DNA of 13,468 nt from Candidatus Dormiibacterota bacterium (GCA_003136295.1 PLDZ01000182.1:3260-16727), one strand, 5' to 3'; positions 1-6,588 are shown, counted from the stretch's first letter. Notes: a model not told the origin generated them from the letters alone. Numbers and translations: made by a program.

Positions 1-61
1 GTCTGCACGATCTCGCGGAGCACCCGGGAGCACCCGCTCACGGTCTCCTAGGGCTGGGGCT
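1..61. other. Left edge: no assignable gene
   Basis: These 61 bases lie downstream of the minus-strand J-domain gene and cannot be assigned. Two short readings are possible. A plus-strand frame open from base 1 stops at 49-51 and could be the end of a gene entering from the left. A minus-strand GTG at 41-39, with an AGGAGA stretch a few bases before it, could start a gene leaving the window in the same direction as the J-domain gene. Only 13 codons of the latter are visible, and they do not resemble the CbpM or HspR regulators that often neighbour dnaJ/cbpA. Confidence 0.3.
17..36. repeat. Perfect 10-base tandem duplication
   Basis: The decamer GGAGCACCCG occurs twice in immediate succession (17-26 and 27-36). 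It is short and could be chance or replication slippage in GC-rich DNA. Nothing else ties it to a function. Confidence 0.5.
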
Positions 62-1036
62 TCAGGCGGGGGGAGTCTGCTCGGACCGCGCCCACGCGAG
101 CAGCTCCTCGGGCACGGGATGCGGGAGCCGGACATCGACGGTGGCGAGAAGGTCACCCGCACCCTCGGTTTTGAGGTGGGGCAAACCGAGGCCCCGAAGT
201 CGCAGCCGTGCGCCGTTCTGCGTTCCCGGCGGAATCGACAGCTGGGCGGTCGTACCCCGAAGCGTCGGGACGCCCACAGTGCCGCCCGCAAGGGCGGTGG
301 CCAGCGGCGTCGCCACTCGGACGCTGAGATCGTCGCCGGCACGCGTGAAGACGGGATGCGGGCGGATATGAACGCGAATGAAGAGGTCACCTCGCGGTCC
401 GCCTCCTCGACCCGCACCGCCCTGACCGGAGGCGCGTACGCGGGCGCCCTCGTGGATCCCAGCGGGGATCTTGACCTCGACCCGGCGTGGACCATCGGAT
501 GAGCTGAGGTCGACGGTGAGCGTCGACCCCGAAAACGCATCCTCGAGCTTGATCTCGGCATCGCCCTCGACGTCCTGGCCCCGGCGCGCGACCCGGCGTC
601 GTGGGCGACCGCTGCTGAAGCTGTCGCGCGCCTCCGCGCCGCTGCCGCCGAAGAACTGCTGGAAGAAGTCGCTGAACGGCGCACTGCTGCCGAACATGCC
701 CTCGAGCTCGTCGGGCGAGACCGTCCGGTACCCGAAGTGCTCATTGTTGCCTTGGAAGGGATTCGGCCCTGGCTTGCCGGCGCGCTCCCACTGCTCGTAC
801 TCCTGCCAGCGCGGCCCGAGCTCGTCGTACTTCTTGCGCTTCTCCGGATCGCCGAGCACCTCATTGGCCTCGTTGATCTCCTTGAACCGATCCTCGGCCG
901 CCTTGTCGCCCTGATTCACGTCGGGGTGATGCTTGCGGGCGAGCTTACGGAAGGCGGTCCGGATCTCCTTCTCAGTTGCCGTCCGGGGAACGCCCAGGGT
1001 CGCGTAGTAATCCTTGAAGGTCGTTGGCATCTGCAT
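62..1036 (-). CDS. DnaJ/CbpA-type J-domain co-chaperone without zinc finger
   Basis: This 324-aa protein is a type II (CbpA-like) Hsp40, expected to stimulate the ATPase of DnaK and deliver unfolded clients in the cytoplasm. The J domain spans about residues 8-72, with the diagnostic HPD tripeptide at 37-39. A Gly/Phe-rich linker follows (about 88-145, including FFQQFFGG). Two C-terminal client-binding beta domains lie at about 155-225 and 232-303. The four CXXCXGXG zinc-binding repeats of classical DnaJ are absent, so this is probably not the housekeeping dnaJ of a dnaK operon. The length is normal for the class. ATG codons at 1036 and 1030 are both possible starts; neither has a clear Shine-Dalgarno sequence. 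The gene is divergent from the Asp-box protein gene. No dnaK, grpE or CbpM-like gene is visible, and no CIRCE or HAIR heat-shock operator was found in the 127-base upstream gap. Confidence 0.93.
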   Translation of the reverse strand: MQMPTTFKDYYATLGVPRTATEKEIRTAFRKLARKHHPDVNQGDKAAEDRFKEINEANEVLGDPEKRKKYDELGPRWQEYEQWERAGKPGPNPFQGNNEHFGYRTVSPDELEGMFGSSAPFSDFFQQFFGGSGAEARDSFSSGRPRRRVARRGQDVEGDAEIKLEDAFSGSTLTVDLSSSDGPRRVEVKIPAGIHEGARVRASGQGGAGRGGGPRGDLFIRVHIRPHPVFTRAGDDLSVRVATPLATALAGGTVGVPTLRGTTAQLSIPPGTQNGARLRLRGLGLPHLKTEGAGDLLATVDVRLPHPVPEELLAWARSEQTPPA

Positions 1037-1080
1037 CGCAGATACCGCGACGAGGCGGCCGCGAAACCCGGAACGCGCGG

Positions 1081-1086
1081 TATTCT
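1081..1086 (+). promoter_or_regulatory. Possible -10 box for the Asp-box protein / ccdA pair
   Basis: TATTCT fits the TANNNT -10 pattern and lies in the divergent gap after the J-domain gene. Transcription would start near 1093, leaving a leader of about 70 bases before the GTG at 1164. That leader holds the inverted repeat CGCGAG-AC-CTCGCG (1110-1123). No good -35 hexamer is visible about 17 bases upstream, so the call is tentative. Confidence 0.35.
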
Positions 1087-1163
1087 GTGGCCGTCTCCCC
1101 GGATCGCGGCGCGAGACCTCGCGGCGCCGTCACTCCCAACTCGACCTACTCAAGCGCCCTGCA

Positions 1164-2534
1164 GTGAGCACTCACCCCACCCACCTCTATCAGTCCGCCA
1201 CCGTGCCGGCACGGCGGCGCAGGCGGTCGCTCGGCGCCCTCCTGTTCGCCGTCTCACTGCTGGCCGGTTGGGCAACGCTCAGCGCACACGTCTCGGCGGC
1301 GCAGGTCGGATTCTCCCCGACCGGGCCAATTGTCGGCCTTGGATCGGCCAGGATCTGGAGCCTTGCCATCGAGCCGTCGCGACCGAGCACGATCCTGGCG
1401 GGCACCGACCTGGGGATCTACGTCTCGCGCGACACCGGAGCCACCTGGACCCAGACGCTGGCCGGTTTTCGCGTCTGGACGGTCGGCTTCGACGCGCGCA
1501 ACCCGTCGCAGGCGTTCGCCGGGACCGACGGCAAGGGCGTGTACGCCAGCGCCGACTCCGGCACGACCTGGGCTGACGCTTCCAACGGGCTCGGCAACCT
1601 GGACGTTCGGGCGCTCGCGTTCGGCTTCGATGGCATCGCCGCCGGCACTAACGCGGGGGTGGCGCTGAGCCCGAACGGCCATATCTGGCACGACGGTGGT
1701 CTGGACCGCTACTCGATCTCGGCGGTGGCCGTGGCGGCCAACCACCCGCAGTTCAGCGTGATCGCGGGAGCGGACGGGGCGATCAGCGGAACGCTCGCCT
1801 CCGGGTATCTCTTCAGCAGCACCGGCGGAGGCGCGTGGGAAGTCCTGCAATCGGGGTTGCCCGCCGGCGCCGTCGTCTCCTCGATCACGGCCGGCCAGAT
1901 CGACGCCGCCGTTCCAAGGCGGCCCGTGATCGTCACCACGTCCCAGGGCATCTTCCGGAGCGGCGACGGGGGGATCACGTGGACTGCCGGGGCGGGGGTC
2001 GCCCAGGCGCTGACACTCACCGTCGCCCAGTTCGGACCCCTTGACCCGAACCTCGCCTACGCCGGGGCCGACGCCGGTGGCAGCACCGGCGGTGACTTCT
2101 ATCGATCCACCGATGGTGGACTCACGTATCACAAGGCCGACACCGGGCTTCCGACCGGGAGCAGGAACGTCGAGGCAATCGCCATCGCCAACACCACCCC
2201 TCCCGAGGTCGTTGTGGCATTGAACCCGCCGACGGGCGGCAGCGAGGTGTACATCGAGAGCGACTCCACAGCGCCCGCACCGCCGCCTCTGGTGGCCGAG
2301 GCGTCAGGAGTCGCAGTGCCGTCGTCCGTGCCCACCCCGATCGCCACGGCGACCGCGGTGCCCCAGGCGGTCAAACCGGTGGCGACGCCACCAGCGGCCA
2401 GCGGCATTCAGCGCTTCGCGGAAGCCGCCTTCCACTGGCCGACCCCACTCGTTTACGAGGTCTTCTTCGTGCTCCTGGCGCTGTACGTCTACATCAGGTG
2501 GCGGCAGCGCTACTACGTCGAAGGGCCGCCCTAG
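1164..2534 (+). CDS. Secreted, membrane-anchored Asp-box (BNR/sortilin-like) beta-propeller protein
   Basis: This 456-aa protein is probably exported and held on the outer face of the membrane. An Arg-rich n-region (about 17-21) and hydrophobic core (about 22-40) form a signal peptide, with likely cleavage after the SA near residue 45. The body carries repeated Asp-box motifs of the S-x-D-x-G-x-T-W type: SRDTGATW (88-95), SADSGTTW (129-136), SSTGGGAW (218-225), RSGDGGITW (265-273) and RSTDGGLTY (314-322). Such motifs mark blades of sialidase, Vps10 and photosystem-II-assembly-like propellers. A Pro/Ala/Thr linker (about 369-413) leads to one transmembrane helix (about 427-444) and a short basic cytoplasmic tail. 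No enzymatic residues can be assigned; a binding or assembly role is likelier than hydrolysis. GTG 1164 was chosen because the frame's upstream ATG (1014) lies inside the J-domain gene; GTG 1203 is also possible. ccdA begins 24 bases downstream. Confidence 0.85.
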   Translation: MSTHPTHLYQSATVPARRRRRSLGALLFAVSLLAGWATLSAHVSAAQVGFSPTGPIVGLGSARIWSLAIEPSRPSTILAGTDLGIYVSRDTGATWTQTLAGFRVWTVGFDARNPSQAFAGTDGKGVYASADSGTTWADASNGLGNLDVRALAFGFDGIAAGTNAGVALSPNGHIWHDGGLDRYSISAVAVAANHPQFSVIAGADGAISGTLASGYLFSSTGGGAWEVLQSGLPAGAVVSSITAGQIDAAVPRRPVIVTTSQGIFRSGDGGITWTAGAGVAQALTLTVAQFGPLDPNLAYAGADAGGSTGGDFYRSTDGGLTYHKADTGLPTGSRNVEAIAIANTTPPEVVVALNPPTGGSEVYIESDSTAPAPPPLVAEASGVAVPSSVPTPIATATAVPQAVKPVATPPAASGIQRFAEAAFHWPTPLVYEVFFVLLALYVYIRWRQRYYVEGPP

Positions 2535-2546
2535 CACTCGCCGACC

Positions 2547-2552
2547 TACGCT
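2547..2552 (+). promoter_or_regulatory. -10 box for leaderless transcription of ccdA
   Basis: TACGCT fits TANNNT and ends exactly 6 bases before the GTG of ccdA. Transcription would start on, or within a base of, the start codon. The same spacing recurs before four other genes in this window. No ribosome-binding sequence is visible before ccdA, which supports a leaderless message. The box lies in the 24-base gap after the Asp-box gene, so ccdA may be made both from here and by read-through. Confidence 0.45.
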
Positions 2553-2558
2553 AGCGCG

Positions 2559-3302
2559 GTGATCGGGGTGTCAGCGGGTCCGTCGATCCCGCTCGCGTTT
2601 CTCGCCGGGCTCGCGTCCTTCCTGTCGCCCTGCGTGTTCCCGCTCATGCCCGCCTACGCCGCCTACCTGAGCGGGCGCGCCGGTCAGCCGGCGCTCGCCG
2701 GGGCTTCGGGAGGGACGGCGACGTTCTTCGCCCGGAGCTCCGCGATGACCACCGGGATCGCCTTCGTGGTCGGCTTCAGCGTGGTGTTCATCGCCGAGTA
2801 CTACCTGCTCGAGGGGGTGCTGGCGATCACGGTATTCCAGCGCAACCTCGACCTGGTCAACCGGATCGCCGGCGCGATAATCATGGTGCTCGCGCTCCAG
2901 ACGATGGGAGTGTTGCGATTCGGCTGGCTGGAGCGCGAGCGGCGGTTCCACCTGCGTGCCTCGAACGGCGCCGCGGGAGGCCTGCTCCTCGGGCTGACCT
3001 TCGCCGCGGGCTGGCTGCCCTGCCTGGGACCCCAACTCGGGGCCATCCTCACCCTGGCTCAGAACCGCGAGTTCGGCGGGCTCCCCTTCATGGTCCTGTA
3101 CTGCCTGGGCCTGGCGATCCCGTTCCTGCTCGTCGCCGTGCTGGCCGACCGGCTCCAGGGGGTGCTGCGCAGCGTCAACCGCCACCTTCGAGTGATCAGC
3201 ATCGTTGCCGGCGTGATCCTCTTCGGCTTCGGCCTTCTGATGGCCACCGGGCAGCTCACGGTGCTGAGCGGGCTCTCGTTCCAGTCGCCGTTCAACCTGT
3301 AG
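2559..3302 (+). CDS. ccdA: CcdA-type thiol-disulfide transporter (cytochrome c biogenesis / DsbD transmembrane family)
   Basis: This 247-aa polytopic membrane protein carries reducing power from cytoplasmic thioredoxin across the membrane by thiol-disulfide exchange. It serves partners such as cytochrome c maturation or extracytoplasmic thiol reductases. It has about six hydrophobic helices, as expected for CcdA. The paired redox cysteines sit in the family's typical contexts: C25 in LSPCVFPLMP, and C155 in GWLPCLGPQLG. A third cysteine (C182) lies in a later helix. The start is GTG with no Shine-Dalgarno; a TANNNT box 6 bases upstream suggests leaderless transcription. CcdA is usually found beside ResB/ResC or a TlpA/ResA-like thioredoxin, but here its neighbour is an Asp-box propeller protein with no visible CXXC. 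Its partner must therefore lie elsewhere or be unusual. The last 11 bases overlap the tail of the convergent histidine kinase gene. Confidence 0.92.
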   Translation: MIGVSAGPSIPLAFLAGLASFLSPCVFPLMPAYAAYLSGRAGQPALAGASGGTATFFARSSAMTTGIAFVVGFSVVFIAEYYLLEGVLAITVFQRNLDLVNRIAGAIIMVLALQTMGVLRFGWLERERRFHLRASNGAAGGLLLGLTFAAGWLPCLGPQLGAILTLAQNREFGGLPFMVLYCLGLAIPFLLVAVLADRLQGVLRSVNRHLRVISIVAGVILFGFGLLMATGQLTVLSGLSFQSPFNL

Positions 3303-4791
3303 GGGGTGGGGGCGGTGCGGGTGCCAGCGGCAGCCATACGGTCGCCGTCGTGCCCGCGCCCTCGGTGCTCCGGATCGCGGCCTCGCCTCCCTGGGCGCGC
3401 GCGAGCCCCTGGACGATGCTGAGGCCGAGCCCGCTGCCGCCCTCCTCGCGCGCCCGCGTCTTCTCACCCCTGTAGAAGCGTTCGAAGACGTGAGGCAGGT
3501 CGGCTGCTGGGATGCCAGGCCCCTCGTCGCGAATTTCGAGCTTTGCCCAGCCGCCCTCGACCACCGTGCTCCAGTGCTGCGCCGCGCCCTCGGCGTACTT
3601 GCAGGCGTTGACGAGCAGGTTGCGCACGATTGTGCTCACTGCGCTGCGGTCGGCGCGCACAAGCAACGGCGCCGGAGCGAGGCTGCGTTCCACCACCGCG
3701 GGCATCCCCGGGACGCCCTCATCAAGCAGACCAATCACCGCGGCGTTGAGGTCGAAGTCCTCCGGATGCGACTCGCGATGCGCGTCGAGCCGGGCCAGCG
3801 TCAGCAGATCGAGGACGAGCACCCGCATGCGCTCGGACTCATTGCTCATCGCCTCCAGCGCGGCATCGAGCGCGGCCGGCTCACGGCCGGCGCCTCGGCG
3901 CAACACGTCGATATAGCCCTTGAGCGCCGTCAGCGGTGTGCGCAGCTCGTGCGACGCATCGGCGATGAAGCGCCGGACCTGCGCTTCGGAATCCTGCTGT
4001 GCCGTAAAGGCTTCCTGGATGCGATCGGCCATGTGGTCGAAGCTGCTCGCGAGCTGACCGACCTCGTCGTTGCTCGGGGTGAGCCGGCTCCGCGCGGTGA
4101 GGTCGCCGGTCGCGAGCTGCTCGGCGGTGGCGGTCAGACGGCGCATGGGGCGGAGCGTGCGCCCCGTGAGCAGCACACCGAGCGCGAGCGCGAGCACCAG
4201 GATCACCAGACCGCCGGCGGTGATCAGCAGGATCTCGTCGTGCAGCACACCCGTGATCGGGTCCATCGACACCGACAGCTGCGCAACCCCACAGACGCCG
4301 CTTCCGGCAACGACCGGGAAACCGACGACGAGCTGATCCCCGCCGCTGGTGGTGATCTGCTGGGCGCTCGAACGCGTGCCTCGGTCCACCACCCCCTGGA
4401 GCACGACCGCATCGAGGATGGGCGGGCTCGCGCCCACAGGCATGATCGCTTCCTGGGTGAGGCTGTGGTCATAGACGACCACCTGCACGGTCTGACCGGT
4501 CACCGTCGAGACGGCGCTCGCCACCGCAGTGCCGACGAGCGCCGGGTGACTGGCACACAGGCGTCGCGTGGCCGTCGTGGTGGCGCCCAGCGCCTTCTCC
4601 TTGGCAGCGACCAGTCGCTTCGCCGAAGTGAAGTCGGCCTGCATCTCACTGACGCGATTGCTGATGAGGCTCGCGCGCAGGGTCAGGTACTGATACCCGG
4701 CGAGCAGCACCAGCAACGGCAGCAGCAGTGCGATGAAGGTGAGGGTCAGCCGCCAGCGCAACGATGCGAGAGCGTGTCCGATGCGACGCAC
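3292..4791 (-). CDS. HAMP-containing sensor histidine kinase of an OmpR-type two-component system
   Basis: This 499-aa membrane kinase should autophosphorylate on His and pass phosphate to the regulator encoded just upstream. A first transmembrane helix (about 17-35), an extracytoplasmic sensor region (about 36-185) and a second helix (about 186-209) lead into a HAMP domain (about 210-262). The H-box is SHELRTPL with H281 as phospho-acceptor. The ATP-binding domain shows the N-box NLLVNACKY (391-399), G1 DEGPGIP (422-428), F-box FERFYRG (436-442) and G2 GSGLGL (452-457), so all catalytic motifs are intact. The tail is Pro-rich. The sensor region has exactly two cysteines, C79 and C167, which could form a disulfide. 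The ligand is unknown. The GTG start lies 3 bases after the regulator's stop, with no good ribosome-binding site, so translation is probably coupled. The 3' end overlaps ccdA. Confidence 0.95.
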   Translation of the reverse strand: MRRIGHALASLRWRLTLTFIALLLPLLVLLAGYQYLTLRASLISNRVSEMQADFTSAKRLVAAKEKALGATTTATRRLCASHPALVGTAVASAVSTVTGQTVQVVVYDHSLTQEAIMPVGASPPILDAVVLQGVVDRGTRSSAQQITTSGGDQLVVGFPVVAGSGVCGVAQLSVSMDPITGVLHDEILLITAGGLVILVLALALGVLLTGRTLRPMRRLTATAEQLATGDLTARSRLTPSNDEVGQLASSFDHMADRIQEAFTAQQDSEAQVRRFIADASHELRTPLTALKGYIDVLRRGAGREPAALDAALEAMSNESERMRVLVLDLLTLARLDAHRESHPEDFDLNAAVIGLLDEGVPGMPAVVERSLAPAPLLVRADRSAVSTIVRNLLVNACKYAEGAAQHWSTVVEGGWAKLEIRDEGPGIPAADLPHVFERFYRGEKTRAREEGGSGLGLSIVQGLARAQGGEAAIRSTEGAGTTATVWLPLAPAPPPPPTG

Positions 4792-4794
4792 GTC

Positions 4795-5499
4795 CTACCG
4801 CGCCGCGGCGTCGCTCCCATCGACGGGGCTGCGCAGCCGGTAGCCGACGCCGCGCACCGTCTGAATCCGTTCGTGGGTGGTGTCGCCGAGCTTGGTGCGC
4901 AGGTAGCGGATGTAGACCTCGATGTTGTTCTCGTCACCGAAGAAGTTGTAGCCCCACACCTCGTCGAGAATGCGCTGGCGTGGCAGCACCTGCCCCGCGT
5001 TGCTCGCGAGATACAGCAGAAGATCGTATTCACGCACCGAGAGGTCCACGCAACGGTCACCGGTGCGGACCTCGCGGGTTGCCGTGTCGATGGTGAGGTT
5101 GCCGACCTGGATGACACGGGTGAGATCCGGGTTGCGACGGCGAAGCACGGCGCGAATCCGGGCCAGCAGCTCGGCGAAATCGAACGGCTTGACGAGGTAG
5201 TCGTCGGCGCCAAGCTCGAGCCCCTGGATGCGATCACTCGTCTCGTCGCGCGCGCTGAGAATGATGATCCCGCGCGAGCGGTCGCCCGACAGCGCGCGGC
5301 AGAGCTGCCAGCCGTCGACGCGAGGCATCATCAGGTCGAGGACGACGAGGTGTGGCTTGAACTCGTCGACGACTCGCAGTGCGATGTGACCGTCGGGCGC
5401 GGTGCGCACGTCGAAACCCTCATGGCGCAGACCCAGCGCGATGAAGTCGGTGATGCTCTGCTCGTCGTCGACAACAAGGACGCGGGTCGGCCCATTCAT
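4795..5499 (-). CDS. OmpR/PhoB-family response regulator
   Basis: This 234-aa DNA-binding regulator is the partner of the downstream kinase. The receiver domain (about 5-118) has the acidic pair D11-D12, the phospho-acceptor D55 in VVLDLMMPRVDGW, S82 at the switch position and K104 in LVKPFDF. A winged-helix output domain (about 130-227) has the family's C-terminal signature ending GVGYRLR. The length and motif order are typical, resembling the MprA/PhoP-type regulators of actinobacteria; the regulon cannot be inferred. ATG 5499 was chosen because it is the first start before the receiver domain and has a -10-like TATACT 7 bases upstream, suggesting a leaderless message. A pair of 8-base direct repeats spaced 11 bases apart (5561-5579), the geometry used by this family, lies 62-80 bases upstream. 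This points to autoregulation. Confidence 0.96.
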   Translation of the reverse strand: MNGPTRVLVVDDEQSITDFIALGLRHEGFDVRTAPDGHIALRVVDEFKPHLVVLDLMMPRVDGWQLCRALSGDRSRGIIILSARDETSDRIQGLELGADDYLVKPFDFAELLARIRAVLRRRNPDLTRVIQVGNLTIDTATREVRTGDRCVDLSVREYDLLLYLASNAGQVLPRQRILDEVWGYNFFGDENNIEVYIRYLRTKLGDTTHERIQTVRGVGYRLRSPVDGSDAAAR

Positions 5500-5506
5500 T
5501 GCGTCG

Positions 5507-5512
5507 AGTATA
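5507..5512 (-). promoter_or_regulatory. -10 box for leaderless transcription of the two-component operon
   Basis: Read on the minus strand this is TATACT, one mismatch from TATAAT. It ends 7 bases before the regulator's ATG (5499), so transcription should begin at or next to the start codon. Directly upstream is the perfect 10-base palindrome GAGTCGACTC (5514-5523), which could be an operator. There is no convincing -35 hexamer, as would fit a promoter that needs an activator. Confidence 0.55.
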
Positions 5513-5560
5513 TGAGTCGACTCGCCACAACTCGGCCACGAGATGATCTCAAAGAGGTGT

Positions 5561-5579
5561 TCTCAGCGCACTCTCAGCG
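5561..5579. promoter_or_regulatory. Tandem OmpR-type binding site between regulator and PHP gene
   Basis: The octamer TCTCAGCG occurs at 5561-5568 and again at 5572-5579, exactly 11 bases apart. That is one helical turn, the arrangement bound by dimers of OmpR/PhoB-family regulators. A weaker related ATCTCA lies at 5546-5551. The repeats overlap the expected -35 area of the PHP promoter (-10 at 5586-5591) and lie 62-80 bases upstream of the regulator's own start, so one site could control both directions. The assignment to this regulator is inference from geometry and position. Confidence 0.5.
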
Positions 5580-5585
5580 GCCCAC

Positions 5586-5591
5586 TACACT
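5586..5591 (+). promoter_or_regulatory. -10 box for leaderless transcription of the PHP gene
   Basis: TACACT fits TANNNT and ends 6 bases before the ATG at 5598. No Shine-Dalgarno sequence precedes the ATG. The expected -35 position falls inside the tandem repeats at 5561-5579, suggesting activator or repressor control rather than a strong constitutive promoter. Confidence 0.5.
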
Positions 5592-5597
5592 GGATCG

Positions 5598-6386
5598 ATG
5601 AAGCAGGGGACCGATGCTCCCGTGCGCGCCGCCGAGGGCCTCGGCATCGCGGAGATCCACGCGCACACCCTCGCGAGTGACGGGATGGTCAGTGCGGTGG
5701 AGCTGGTTCGTGCGGCGGCTGCAATCGGGCTCGACGTACTCTGCATCACCGATCACGACACGATCTCAGAACTCGGTCCGGCAATCGAAGCCGGCGCGGC
5801 GCGCGGCGTCGAGGTCGTCAGGGGCGAAGAGGTCACGGCGTCGTTCCCGCCCGGAATACACATCGTCGGGCTCTTCCTGGAACACCAGATTCGCATGCAC
5901 ATGTCGGTTGAGGACACCGTTGACGCGATCCATGATGCCGGCGGGCTCGCGGTGATCGCCCACCCGTTCATGCCGACCTGGTTCGCCTCGATCACCCCGG
6001 GGAGGGCACGGAGCCTGCTCGAGAGCCGCCCGGTGGATGGGATCGAGCTTCGCCATACCGCGCCCGTGCTCCCCAGGACATGGAGGCTGCTCGATGGGTT
6101 CTACGCCGAACACCGGGACCGGCTCGGGGCGGCCCTCGGGGCCGGAGACAGCCACTTCGGCGCGCATGACCTCGGGCGAGTGCTGACCGTGTTTCCGGGA
6201 AAAGGCGCGGCGGACCTGCGCCGGGCCATCGAGGGGCAGACGACGACGCCGATCACAGGGTCGGTCTCACCATCGCCACCGCCGATCCGCATGCGCCTCG
6301 CGCAGCAGTACCGATCGATGGTGTGGCTCGGCGGAGAGCGTCGAGCGGGGCGTGTCGGTGGTGGTGCCGGTCCGGTGGGGCGGTGA
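5598..6386 (+). CDS. PHP-domain metal-dependent phosphoesterase (TrpH/RNase AM-like)
   Basis: This 262-aa cytoplasmic protein has the metal-binding motifs of the PHP superfamily in order: HAH at 21-23 with D28, TDHDT at 51-55, GEE at 76-78, the AHPF motif with H122, and GDSH at 183-186. These residues hold two or three metal ions for phosphoester hydrolysis. Close families include the YciV/TrpH 5'-3' exoribonuclease group and histidinol-phosphatase-like enzymes; the substrate cannot be fixed from motifs. The core ends near residue 235, and the last 15 or so residues are a low-complexity Gly/Arg tail. The gene is divergent from the two-component regulator and likely shares its control region. 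The tRNA-Lys gene begins 24 bases after the stop. Confidence is high for the fold, low for the substrate. Confidence 0.88.
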   Translation: MKQGTDAPVRAAEGLGIAEIHAHTLASDGMVSAVELVRAAAAIGLDVLCITDHDTISELGPAIEAGAARGVEVVRGEEVTASFPPGIHIVGLFLEHQIRMHMSVEDTVDAIHDAGGLAVIAHPFMPTWFASITPGRARSLLESRPVDGIELRHTAPVLPRTWRLLDGFYAEHRDRLGAALGAGDSHFGAHDLGRVLTVFPGKGAADLRRAIEGQTTTPITGSVSPSPPPIRMRLAQQYRSMVWLGGERRAGRVGGGAGPVGR

Positions 6387-6394
6387 CCCCCGGG

Positions 6395-6400
6395 TAGAAT
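6395..6400 (+). promoter_or_regulatory. -10 box of the tRNA-Lys promoter
   Basis: TAGAAT matches the consensus at five of six positions and ends 10 bases before the mature tRNA 5' end, a plausible distance for a short 5' precursor. A matching -35 hexamer is not evident in the GC-rich tail of the preceding gene. Confidence 0.5.
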
Positions 6401-6410
6401 CGGCCGCCTG

Positions 6411-6486
6411 GCCCGTTTAGCTCAGTTGGTAGAGCAGGGGACTCTTAATCCCAAGGTCCAGGGTTCGAATCCCTGAGCGGGCACCA
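6411..6486 (+). tRNA. trnK: tRNA-Lys (anticodon CTT)
   Basis: The sequence folds as a full cloverleaf. The acceptor stem pairs 6411-6417 with 6476-6482 (one G-T pair). The D stem GCTC/GAGC has an AGTTGGTA loop. The anticodon loop CTCTTAA carries CTT at 6444-6446. The T arm is CAGGG-TTCGAAT-CCCTG. A73 and an encoded CCA (6484-6486) complete the molecule. The outermost anticodon-stem pair is G-A, leaving four good pairs. The CTT anticodon reads the AAG lysine codon, the expected major lysine codon at this GC content. Confidence 0.97.
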
Positions 6487-6501
6487 AATTCGTTGTGCTA
6501 G

Positions 6502-6588
6502 TTCGGTTGACGCCTGACAACGGTTCCGGCTGATGCTTGACACGGCTTCGGGTGATGCTTGACGACAACATCGGGCGACGCTTGACAG
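6502..6588. repeat. Four degenerate 22-23 base tandem repeats behind tRNA-Lys
   Basis: A core close to TGATGCTTGACA recurs at 6508-6519, 6531-6542, 6553-6564 and 6576-6587, spaced 23, 22 and 23 bases. Each core is preceded by a TTCGG/TCGGG-like segment. The copies differ at several positions. The array starts 16 bases after the tRNA CCA and ends just before the methyltransferase gene. Regular two-turn spacing of short diverged boxes is typical of transposase-binding ends of some insertion sequences (IS21- and IS481-like ends are known examples). No transposase gene or matching opposite end is present here, so a solo IS end or excision scar is the best guess. An array of regulator sites is the alternative. 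Confidence 0.6.

Noticed and set aside
1014..1163. N-terminal extension of the Asp-box protein to an ATG at 1014
   Set aside because: It would overlap the J-domain gene and put 50 Arg-rich residues before a normal signal peptide.
3292..3302. Bidirectional terminator between ccdA and the kinase gene
   Set aside because: The two genes overlap by 11 bases, and no hairpin with a T-run is visible at the junction.
2571..3467. Minus-strand frame of 298 codons opposite ccdA
   Set aside because: The plus strand encodes a clear CcdA with both redox cysteines; the minus product is low-complexity and Arg/Glu/Gln-rich.
3490..5601. Open plus-strand frame of 703 codons opposite the kinase and regulator genes
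   Set aside because: It spans two intact, motif-complete two-component genes on the other strand. Its product is Arg/His/Glu-rich with no recognisable domain, as expected from high-GC third-position shadowing.
6502..6588. Tandem repeats considered as a CRISPR array
   Set aside because: The units are contiguous, diverged and only 22-23 bases long, with no unique spacers and no cas genes nearby.
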